Assembly: GCA_033854175.1 (NCBI GenBank)
Contig: JAWOKN010000064.1
Coordinates: forward strand, 1-5,434
Direction: 5' to 3'
Origin: DATKPE01 sp033854175
GTDB taxonomy: Bacteria; Bacteroidota; Ignavibacteria; UBA10030; SZUA-254
Length of the DNA: 5,434 nucleotides
Part shown: piece by piece, positions 1 through 4,946 of the stretch
Layout of the letters: each line of letters opens with the position of its first letter
Numbering within the stretch: the first letter of the stretch is position 1
Notes under the pieces: model-generated
The model's input: the letters and a program-made list of their open reading frames with translations, nothing else
What the model was told of the DNA's origin: nothing
The model's database searches: none
Translations under genes and position numbers: made by a program

Positions 1-216
1 CCGCCAAATGGCAAGAACAGCGCCCCCTGAACGGTGCAAATGTACGAATAGCGGGAACGAATGTCAACAATCAGACAGCATAATTTTGCCGGTGAGAACC
101 GATCGAGGTATCCGGGGATATGGGAGATCTCAATATTTTTTCAGCCTCATTCGTTCTATCCCCTTCCCGCACAATGACCTAACAGGTGCCCACGATATGC
201 ACAGGACGGCGGGATG
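1..216. other. Intergenic region at left edge, no gene recognised
   Basis: No convincing coding region was seen on either strand. A plus-strand reading frame starts at position 8 but has no ribosome binding site, runs into the 3' end of the Asp-box gene on the opposite strand, and gives a low-complexity Arg/Ser/Thr-rich product of no recognisable family. On the minus strand, downstream of the Asp-box gene stop, I see only weak hairpins and no clear hairpin plus T-run, so transcription termination is not placed here. The stretch contains a promoter-like pair directed leftward (listed separately). Confidence 0.5.
39..67 (-). promoter_or_regulatory. Candidate sigma70-like promoter reading off the left edge
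   Basis: On the minus strand TTGACA (62-67) is followed after exactly 17 bases by TACATT (39-44), a perfect -35 and a 4-of-6 match to the -10 consensus. Transcription would begin near position 32 and leave the window, so the served gene would lie to the left. No minus-strand ATG lies between the site and the edge. Support is consensus matching only; a housekeeping sigma factor of the Bacteroidetes type would prefer a different motif. Confidence 0.35.
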
Positions 217-483
217 TCATTTCATCAGGACGAGCCGCTTCACATCCACGAACGGCGAACGCGGATCATCGAGGGCAACGGCATCCAGCCTGCAGAAATA
301 GATCCCTGATGCGAATCCCGAACCGTTCCATTCGACCTGCACGGAGCCCGCTCCCTGCACCCCTTCTTTCAATGTTGCGACGACCCGACCGAGCACGTCA
401 TAAATTTTCAGGGAAACGCGGCTTTTGCCGGGAAGATCATATCGGATCGTGGTGGTGGGATTAAAGGGGTTGGGATAATTCTG
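217..483 (-). other. T9SS type A C-terminal sorting domain of the Asp-box protein
   Basis: This part of the gene encodes the last 89 or so residues: QNYPNPFNPTT, then an IRYDLP strand, SLKIYDVLGRVVATL, a VEWNG strand and ASGIYF. That order is diagnostic of the type IX sorting domain family. The hairpin between the last two strands is longer than in the other sorting domain of this window, with an insert around VALDDPRSPFVD before KRLVLMK. The DNA encoding the signature shares a 14-base identical core with the other copy (470-483 against 5179-5192). Confidence 0.85.
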
Positions 484-2277
484 GTACAGTGCGCATCGGG
501 CCGGCATGCGGGCGTTTTCCGTGAGACGAACCGATGTTATCACCTCCGCAAGGGATCTCCGCCAGACACCGTTATCCCCCGTACCGACGAATATCTCGGA
601 ATCCGTCATTGTCAATGAAGCGGTGAACTCGGAGGTGAGACCGATATTTTTCCATGAGGTGCCGGAATCGGTGGACAGGAAAACCCCCTGCATAAGAGTA
701 GTCACGAAGACATTCGCATTGCTGGTAAAAATTCCGGTGACTCCGCCGCCTGCAGGAAGGCTGTCGACCGGAACCCAGCTCACGCCGGTATCAGTCGATT
801 GATAGAAGCCATAATAGTTCGAGGCGAAGACGGACGAACCGCATACTCCGAGGATTTGGACCGAGGTGGGCGCCCCCTGCAGCAGTGCCTGCCATGAAGA
901 ACCATCGTCCGTAGAACGGTAGAGTGTGTCATAGGATGAGACAAACACATTTTTACCCTGGGCAATCATTGCGGTGATCGGGTTTGTCATCGGGGTCGGC
1001 TGCCACGTCGAGCCATCATCGCTGGAACGGAAAACACCATAGAAATAGGTTCCGGCAAAAAGGTAAGGATCACCCACCGAAAACGTCTGCACAAAATTGA
1101 ATCCAAGACCGAGACCGCTGTCGGCCCGCTGCCAGCTCATCCCCACATCGGTGGACCGGTAGGCATACGAGCCCGCGGCCGCGAAAATCGTGGAATCCCT
1201 GACAGTGAGGGCATGCACAGTGTTATATGGCGAGCCGTTATCGGCCGGCTGCCAATTCTCGCCGTCATCGGACCAAAAGAGCCCGTTCTCGCCCGTTCCG
1301 GCGAACACCCTCGATTTGCACGCAGCCATGACCGGTACATCGGCGTTCACGCCGACGGCCGTCCAGGTACGGCCGTGATCGGGAGAATAATCTATGCCGG
1401 TTGCGCCGCCTGCAAAAACCTCCGGACCCCTGATGACAACGGAATACACAAACCCATGGCCAGCCGCTCCCGATACCCCATTCCACGTACCGCCATTGTC
1501 GGTGGAAATGAAAAAGCCGTATTGGGTACCCGCGAGGGCGATGGAGTCGTCCGCGGCGAGCGAGTAGACATTTTTCTGGATGGTCACGAGGCCATCGTTG
1601 ACCTCCTGCCAGTCCGACCCGTTATTCGTAGTGCGGAACACACCCCCGCCGGCTGTGCCGGCAAAGACGGCCGAATGGTTTACGGCCAGAGACAGCACCT
1701 TTTTATCGGCAAGGCCGCTATCCTTTTGAAGCCAGGTCAGACCCGCATTTGTCGACAGAAAGACGCCGCCCGAGTCGGTGCCGGCATACAGATCCGGTCC
1801 TGCGGCGGTCAATGACCAGACAAATTCAGAGTCCAGGCCCGCAGGATACCAGCTCGCGCCCCGGTCGGTTGATCGCTGAACGCCGTTCCCGCCGCCTGCG
1901 AAGATGATGGTATCCATGACAGCCAGTGAGCGTACATCACCGGCAAGATAGACCGGATGCCAGGTTAGCCCGTCATCCGTCGACGCCTGGCCGTCGGTCG
2001 CGAAGATCTCCGAGTCCAGAACGGCAAATCCGCTGATATAGGTCATCGATCGGTTCAGTAGGTGCCAGGTCGCGCCATTATCAGACGAACGGTAGAGGCC
2101 GTTTATCGCGCCGGCAAGAACGGACGAGCCGTTGACACAGACTGAAAATATATTACCACCGCCATAGGGACCTTTTGTCTGAATCCACTGGGCGGGGGAC
2201 AGGACAGCGCCGAAGGAAAACCAGAAAAAAACGATGAAAGAGCCCAAGAAGTATTTGATATTCCGTACCATCATCAT
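217..2277 (-). CDS. Secreted Asp-box (BNR) beta-propeller protein with T9SS sorting domain
   Basis: A 686-residue exported protein. Residues 1-29 form a signal peptide (basic start MVRNIKYF, Phe-rich core, probable cleavage at SPA/QW). Thirteen Asp-box motifs of the form S-x-D-x-G-x-T/S-W begin at about residues 64, 99, 136, 175, 216, 258, 298, 335, 375, 418, 455, 494 and 535, spaced 35-43 residues, each preceded by a strand such as VFAGT..GVFRS. A last strand set near 555-580 lacks the motif. This indicates beta-propeller blades, as in sialidase, Ycf48 and sortilin-like proteins, but I see no sialidase catalytic set, so binding or a structural role is more likely than an enzyme. Residues 598-686 are a type A sorting domain (YPNPFNPTT, SLKIYDVLGRVV, GIYF), which directs export by T9SS and usually surface anchoring or release. 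The frame stays open up to a GTG at 2436, but a promoter lies inside that extension and the signal peptide begins at the ATG-ATG-ATG cluster (2277-2269). GGTGAT just upstream suits the second or third ATG best. Ligand unknown. Confidence 0.88.
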   Translation of the reverse strand: MMMVRNIKYFLGSFIVFFWFSFGAVLSPAQWIQTKGPYGGGNIFSVCVNGSSVLAGAINGLYRSSDNGATWHLLNRSMTYISGFAVLDSEIFATDGQASTDDGLTWHPVYLAGDVRSLAVMDTIIFAGGGNGVQRSTDRGASWYPAGLDSEFVWSLTAAGPDLYAGTDSGGVFLSTNAGLTWLQKDSGLADKKVLSLAVNHSAVFAGTAGGGVFRTTNNGSDWQEVNDGLVTIQKNVYSLAADDSIALAGTQYGFFISTDNGGTWNGVSGAAGHGFVYSVVIRGPEVFAGGATGIDYSPDHGRTWTAVGVNADVPVMAACKSRVFAGTGENGLFWSDDGENWQPADNGSPYNTVHALTVRDSTIFAAAGSYAYRSTDVGMSWQRADSGLGLGFNFVQTFSVGDPYLFAGTYFYGVFRSSDDGSTWQPTPMTNPITAMIAQGKNVFVSSYDTLYRSTDDGSSWQALLQGAPTSVQILGVCGSSVFASNYYGFYQSTDTGVSWVPVDSLPAGGGVTGIFTSNANVFVTTLMQGVFLSTDSGTSWKNIGLTSEFTASLTMTDSEIFVGTGDNGVWRRSLAEVITSVRLTENARMPARCALYQNYPNPFNPTTTIRYDLPGKSRVSLKIYDVLGRVVATLKEGVQGAGSVQVEWNGSGFASGIYFCRLDAVALDDPRSPFVDVKRLVLMK

Positions 2278-2384
2278 ATCACCGTTACGGGGAAGCCCAT
2301 CTGCGGTTCTACCGGACGAACTCAGCCCGGATGAATAAAAGACCATCCCCGGTTGCACCAGCCCGGGAGAAAGCTCCTGAAGGT
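2278..2384 (-). promoter_or_regulatory. Untranslated leader of the Asp-box gene
   Basis: If transcription starts about 7 bases after the -10 element (near 2385), the mRNA carries a leader of about 108 nt. It can form a small GGAG-CTTT-CTCC hairpin and a CCCGG/CCGGG hairpin, and repeats the octamer CCGGGCTG twice. It does not match a riboswitch I know. The alternative is that this stretch is coding from the GTG at 2436, which would place 53 residues in front of an otherwise well-formed signal peptide. Confidence 0.35.
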
Positions 2385-2391
2385 TATCGTG

Positions 2392-2420
2392 ATAGTAAGA
2401 AGATATTGTCCGATTGTCAA
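2392..2420 (-). promoter_or_regulatory. Promoter of the Asp-box gene
   Basis: Minus-strand TTGACA (2415-2420) is separated by exactly 17 bases from TACTAT (2392-2397). The -35 is a perfect sigma70 match and the -10 matches at 4 of 6 positions. It sits between the end of the upstream small exported-protein gene (2512) and the signal peptide start of the Asp-box gene, so the two genes are probably transcribed separately. It also argues against the GTG start at 2436, which would lie upstream of the transcript start. Confidence 0.5.
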
Positions 2421-2511
2421 GGGCAGGCGGCTTCACATCTAATCCGCCTTAGACACATCCGGTCGGTGGTCACGATGGTGAGACCCGGTCCGGCGGAAAT
2501 GCGAATACGGG

Positions 2512-2997
2512 TCAATAGACGCAGGAAAAGAGAAGGCTGTCGCTCCGGACGGGCACAAAATAGGAAAGCGAGCAGACGACCTTGAGAATCAGGCGGACAT
2601 ATTGTCTGCAGGGAGGGGTAAACAACGTTTCAGGGGACATCACTTTGGAGAGGCGGACGGTATCTGATTCGCCGGGTTTCAGTTCCCCGTCCCAGCTGGT
2701 GGAAAAGCTGATCGACCCCAGTCGTGTATCCGACGAATCAAGAAACACGTCAGCCTCCTCGATCTTCAGATCCGAGAACGTCGTCTGGCGGCTCGAATTT
2801 TTCAGAAGAAGGTCGACGCGGGCGATTACCGGGTCGGCAGGGACAACAGGCATCAGGTTTGCGCCGATCGTACCGCCCAGGACCCGTATTTCAAGGTTCT
2901 CGAAGTGGTCGGGTGGAAAAACCGTAACATCGTTGCATCTCAAAAAAAGCGCGGTGACCACCACCGCAAATCTGAAGGCATAGAGACCGGTATTCAT
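2512..2997 (-). CDS. Small exported protein of unknown function
   Basis: A 161-residue protein that I do not recognise. It starts with a signal sequence (MNTGLYAFRF followed by AVVVTALFL) ending at Arg-Cys-Asn. The cysteine could be a lipidation site, but Arg just before it breaks the usual lipobox, so exported or loosely lipoprotein-like is as far as I can go. The mature part is rich in beta strand, with alternating hydrophobic residues (FENLEIRVLGG, PVIARVDLLLKN, LKIEEADVFLDS, YVRLILKVVCSL), suggesting a small immunoglobulin-like or beta-sandwich fold; the strand VIARVDLLLKNSS followed by GELKPGESDTVRL resembles the domains found in extracellular proteins that carry a framework of unpaired strands. 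ATG at 2997 is chosen because GGGGGTGA lies 5 bases before it, close to the consensus; ATG 3003 and TTG 3012 are in frame but fall in or before that site. Function unknown. Confidence 0.72.
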   Translation of the reverse strand: MNTGLYAFRFAVVVTALFLRCNDVTVFPPDHFENLEIRVLGGTIGANLMPVVPADPVIARVDLLLKNSSRQTTFSDLKIEEADVFLDSSDTRLGSISFSTSWDGELKPGESDTVRLSKVMSPETLFTPPCRQYVRLILKVVCSLSYFVPVRSDSLLFSCVY

Positions 2998-3010
2998 GAC
3001 CATCACCCCC
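2989..3010 (-). promoter_or_regulatory. Ribosome binding site deciding the start of the small exported protein
   Basis: On the minus strand GGGGGTGA (3003-3010 region, directly after an eight-T run) lies 5 bases before the ATG at 2997, one mismatch from GGAGGTGA. It decides among three in-frame starts and shows that Shine-Dalgarno initiation is used in this genome. Confidence 0.5.
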
Positions 3011-3016
3011 AAAAAA

Positions 3017-3045
3017 AATATTTACCTGATCCCGTTCTTTATCAA
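3017..3045 (-). promoter_or_regulatory. Candidate promoter of the small exported protein
   Basis: Minus-strand TTGATA (3040-3045) followed after 17 bases by AATATT (3017-3022), matching the -35 at 5 of 6 and the -10 at 4 of 6. It would give a very short leader of about 15 bases that just includes the ribosome binding site. The A/T-rich -10 region runs into a T8 run, which makes the exact register uncertain. Confidence 0.35.
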
Positions 3046-3118
3046 TACACGGGCCCGATTCATCCACTTATTGAACCATCGGATTCGGGGATATGTTCCC
3101 GGTTTCTAGGAGGGGATA

Positions 3119-3169
3119 ATGGCTCAAAATGAAGCCTACGTCAAATCTCCCCGCGGAGCGATTTTGTAA
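3119..3169 (+). CDS. Possible 16-residue leader-like ORF with a strong ribosome binding site
   Basis: The only plus-strand reading frame here with a good start: AGGAGGGG (3108-3115) is followed 3 bases later by ATG at 3119, and the frame encodes MAQNEAYVKSPRGAIL then TAA. It overlaps the 3' end of the LuxR-type gene on the opposite strand. No clear promoter precedes it. The product is too short to assign, and a chance match is quite possible, since a purine run plus ATG can occur by accident. Confidence 0.2.
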   Translation: MAQNEAYVKSPRGAIL

Positions 3170-3410
3170 TCACCTCCGCCTTGGAATAGACATGGAGCTT
3201 GTCGTAGATTTGTTTGATATGGAACCGGACTGTTCCGATCGAGATGCCGAGTCTGTCGGCGACCAGTTTACAGCTCAGCCCGTCGACCAGGGCGATGACG
3301 ATCTCCTTTTCCCTGCCGGTAAGGGTAGCGAGGGGTTGTTTTTCCCTGCCGGGTTTAAAATACTCGATCACCTTCCTGCTCAAGGCTCGTTCCCCTGTCG
3401 AAACCGGCAA
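3141..3410 (-). CDS. Short LuxR-type HTH protein, response regulator lacking its receiver
   Basis: An 89-residue frame, nearly all of it a LuxR/GerE DNA-binding domain. Residues 29-86 hold LTGREKEIVIALVDG, then SCKLVADRLGIS, then the recognition helix region GTVRFHIKQIYDKL and a final helix through SKAEVITKSL. The preceding residues GERALSRKVIEYF match the linker that in NarL-family response regulators joins the receiver to the HTH (typically GG-x-P-M-S-x-x-I-A-R-K-V). The protein therefore looks like the C-terminal third of such a regulator, which is normally 205-220 residues. No receiver sequence is found upstream in any frame. The frame begins at a TTG that directly follows an in-frame TGA and has no ribosome binding site; a second TTG at 3383, preceded by GGGGA at 7 bases, is a better start (80 residues). 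It may be a real single-domain LuxR protein that binds DNA constitutively or a 5'-truncated remnant. Family sure, status uncertain. Confidence 0.7.
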   Translation of the reverse strand: MPVSTGERALSRKVIEYFKPGREKQPLATLTGREKEIVIALVDGLSCKLVADRLGISIGTVRFHIKQIYDKLHVYSKAEVITKSLRGEI

Positions 3411-3604
3411 TCAGGCATTAAAGGATCCCCAGTTCGGTTCAAAGATGCTGGCAATCGGTGAGTCTCTTTTCTTCCGGGTGAAGGCGGACATCGAAATGAT
3501 GCCGGTCATGACACCCCAGCATATGATGAAAGCGGGACCTGCAATCGAAGCGGCCGTAAAAAATGGGCCTTCGCAGGTGATCTGATGTACCTGCGGTCAA
3601 ACAT
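3411..3604 (-). pseudogene. Possible broken or frameshifted small membrane protein
   Basis: No intact gene is apparent. An ATG at 3604 opens a frame (MFDRRYIRSPAKAHF...) that stops at 3506. At 3557-3563 it runs across minus-strand T-TTT-TTA, and a -1 shift there continues into a second frame that stays open to a TGA at 3411-3413. The shifted frame encodes a hydrophobic stretch (TAASIAGPAFIICWGVMTG, then IISMSAF) followed by the basic stop-transfer cluster TRKKRD and a short tail ending in EPNWGSFNA, so the joined product of about 64 residues would be a single-pass membrane protein. The shifted frame alone has no ATG, GTG or TTG ahead of the hydrophobic part. It is also in frame with the following HTH frame, separated only by the TGA. 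Explanations are a decayed gene, a sequencing error in the T run, or true frameshifting. A plus-strand frame overlaps the same bases. Confidence 0.3.
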
Positions 3605-3621
3605 TTTAACAACCACAAAAC

Positions 3622-3660
3622 ATCTGAAATCGGATATCGATTATCTATCCGAATTCAGAT
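3622..3660 (-). terminator. Inverted repeat over the end of the lipoprotein operon
   Basis: Arms of 15 bases at 3622-3636 and 3646-3660 are complementary except for one central mismatch, with a 9-base loop. The stop codon of the glycine-rich lipoprotein gene (TAA, 3641-3643) lies in the loop, so the last codons form one arm. On the minus strand the hairpin is followed by GTTTTGTGGTTGTT, which is T-rich but not a clean run. It is most likely the terminator or 3' stabilising hairpin of the two-gene operon. Strong fold, modest tail. Confidence 0.6.
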
Positions 3661-4267
3661 TTATTTTGCGACTGAACGCAGGCCCGGGTTCGGGCGGTGG
3701 CAACCTATTGAACCACAAAAATTCATAAACGTCTTTATGCCCCCTCACGAGTCCATTAACCAATCCAATACCGGCTCCGATTGCTCCCCCGATGCCGGCT
3801 GCAGCAACAGGTCCAAGATCGAAGAAATCGCTCTTAAGGGTACGACTCATGCTACCGAAAAGAGCACCCACAGCAAAACCCGTTAATAATCCGACTCCAA
3901 AGCCTTCCAGGGTTCCACGCAGTTCATTCTTTAGACTAATCTTCGCAATCTGTTTCGAATACACAGTGTGCAACTCCTTCGTTGAGGGATCGAGCCAGAT
4001 ACAGGAATCCTCGCCGAACCGGAAATCACGACCCTCGATCTCAGAACCGTTCGTGAGTGTAATAGACACCGGTTGACCTGCCACCTCTCTCGACAGCCGG
4101 CTTGCCACAAAGGGATTGGAGGCGGCCGGTTCAACAACCTGTTCGGTGGTTGTACAGCCTATTTCCGACATCAAACCAAAGAGTAAAACGGTCAAAATCC
4201 CCATTCCATTGTGCGATGAGCCATTCGACCCGGCATGTCTCGGCAATAGGCTGATCGAGGGTCTCAT
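3641..4267 (-). CDS. Glycine-rich envelope lipoprotein, second gene of a coupled pair
   Basis: A 208-residue probable lipoprotein. The signal region MGILTVLLFGLM leads to SEIGC, with Cys38 as likely lipidation site; Glu at -3 makes the lipobox imperfect. After a linker, residues 66-114 (VSITLTNGSEIEGRDF ... CIWLD ... VYSKQIAKISLKN) resemble small Sm/SH3-like barrels, in which a strand with L-x-[ND]-G-x-x-I-x-G is followed by an I-x-x-I strand. Residues 117-140 and 151-173 are glycine-rich hydrophobic segments (GFGVGLLTGFAVGALFG; AAAGIGGAIGAGIGLVNG), of the glycine-zipper sort that inserts in or packs on membranes. The tail is DVYEFLWFNRLPPPEPGP. The ATG at 4267 overlaps the TGA of the upstream gene by one base (TGATG), with AAGGA 6 bases before it, so the two are translationally coupled; a GTG at 4270 is the only longer start. 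Likely anchored in the outer membrane, facing the periplasm. Biochemical role unknown. Confidence 0.75.
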   Translation of the reverse strand: MRPSISLLPRHAGSNGSSHNGMGILTVLLFGLMSEIGCTTTEQVVEPAASNPFVASRLSREVAGQPVSITLTNGSEIEGRDFRFGEDSCIWLDPSTKELHTVYSKQIAKISLKNELRGTLEGFGVGLLTGFAVGALFGSMSRTLKSDFFDLGPVAAAGIGGAIGAGIGLVNGLVRGHKDVYEFLWFNRLPPPEPGPAFSRKINLNSDR

Positions 4268-4752
4268 CACAGATCCTTTTTAAGATTCACATAAAGTTGC
4301 TCGACTGATAAATTTTCGCCGGCGCCCGTAACCGCGTCAAAAATCAGAGCAACCGGGAGGAATAATGCAGCGCTGCCCCACAGCCAGCCCGAAGTATACC
4401 GTGTCACCATAAACTCAGCCGACTCATATCCTGGAGCGCCAATGCGGACAAGATGTTCATGCTTTCGTGTTAGTTGAACGGTCAGGGGAGTTTTTCCCAT
4501 ATAGACAGTATCAACGCTTACCCGGGCCCCTTCCGGCATACTTGCAATTGTGACAGACTGGGAGGTCCCATGCATGATTGTTGCGCAGCCTGAACTTACC
4601 ATCGCCAGGATAGTGATGATGGCAATCAATCTCCGATCAATGCTCGCGCGACCGGCCTTGAGCATCCGGGTAATGAAGGCAGGGAAAGACTTTTGCCGAA
4701 TTTCACCGGCAATGAGCGATATATCCTTGATTGATATTCTGTTCGAGTTCAT
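4267..4752 (-). CDS. PEGA-domain lipoprotein, first gene of a coupled pair
   Basis: A 161-residue protein. The segment RRLIAIITILAMVSSGC ends in a lipobox (Cys56), followed by ATIMHGTSQSVTI. Residues 66-118 form a PEGA domain: IASMPEGARVSVD, YMGKTPLTVQL, then HLVRIGAPGYESAEF. PEGA domains are short surface-layer beta modules named for the P-E-G-A turn visible here. The C-terminal part (residues 122-157: GWLWGSAALFLPVALIFDAVTGA, then LSVEQLYVNL) matches the membrane-hugging module FDxxTGA...L that often follows PEGA in small envelope lipoproteins. The ATG at 4752 gives 55 residues before the lipidated cysteine, long for a signal peptide; ATG 4665 would give a 27-residue one, but neither has a good ribosome binding site. 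Its stop overlaps the next start in TGATG, so it forms an operon with the glycine-rich lipoprotein. Function not known. Confidence 0.78.
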   Translation of the reverse strand: MNSNRISIKDISLIAGEIRQKSFPAFITRMLKAGRASIDRRLIAIITILAMVSSGCATIMHGTSQSVTIASMPEGARVSVDTVYMGKTPLTVQLTRKHEHLVRIGAPGYESAEFMVTRYTSGWLWGSAALFLPVALIFDAVTGAGENLSVEQLYVNLKKDL

Positions 4753-4817
4753 AATGAAATATATGACAGTAAGACGCGTGGATTGTCAGGAGATCGTCAT
4801 ATTTTTGTTAAAGATTT

Positions 4818-4837
4818 TCCTCACATCGCCCTGAGGA
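4818..4837. repeat. Small inverted repeat in the intergenic region
   Basis: TCCTCA (4818-4823) and TGAGGA (4832-4837) form a perfect 6-bp stem with an 8-base loop CATCGCCC. On the plus strand it is followed by TATTT, on the minus strand by AAATCTTTAAC. It could be a weak terminator in either direction or an operator. Stem length alone does not exclude chance. Confidence 0.3.
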
Positions 4838-4925
4838 TATTTGCGCCTGAAAATGGATGCTTATCAAGGTTGTGTGTCATCTCACTTCATATTCATGGTC
4901 TGCTTGAAGGCATCGTCCTCACAGC

Positions 4926-4940
4926 TGATTCAGTGAATCA
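4926..4940. repeat. Palindrome just past the T9SS cargo stop codon
   Basis: TGATTC and GAATCA are exact reverse complements around the triplet AGT. The site lies 7 bases past the stop codon of the T9SS cargo gene on the minus strand. No T run follows on the minus strand, so it is a poor intrinsic terminator; the tight symmetry would also suit an operator. Confidence 0.3.
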
Positions 4941-4946
4941 CGATTT

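Larger units (their letters stand above)
4753..4946. other. Intergenic region upstream of the lipoprotein pair
   Basis: No gene was found on either strand. It is more A/T-rich than its surroundings and holds two small inverted repeats (listed separately). On the minus strand CTGACA and TCATAT stand 17 bases apart (4765-4793 region), a poor promoter match at the -10, and TATATTTC nearer the gene resembles the -7 element used in Bacteroidetes. One of them probably serves the PEGA gene, but I cannot say which. No clear terminator follows the T9SS cargo gene. Confidence 0.45.

Noticed and set aside
1213..1815. 200-codon plus-strand frame inside the Asp-box gene
   Set aside because: It lies antisense to 13 clear Asp-box repeats, has no ribosome binding site and gives a composition-driven product of no family.
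560..2110. Regularly spaced repeated DNA words (such as CATCGGTGGA variants) that suggest a tandem array or CRISPR
   Set aside because: They are about 105-130 bp apart, diverged, and in frame; they encode the Asp-box motifs.
2278..2436. N-terminal extension of the Asp-box protein from GTG at 2436
   Set aside because: It would put 53 residues before a normal signal peptide and contains the promoter; the ATG cluster at 2269-2277 is the better start.
3129..3461. Plus-strand frame of 110 codons antisense to the LuxR-type gene
   Set aside because: The minus strand encodes an unmistakable LuxR HTH; the plus product is an acidic shadow with a start too far from the AGGAGGGG site.
3214..3585. Plus-strand frame of 123 codons across the 3411-3600 stretch
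   Set aside because: First half is antisense to the HTH. The second half has acceptable codon third positions, so coding cannot be fully excluded, but there is no start signal or recognisable family.
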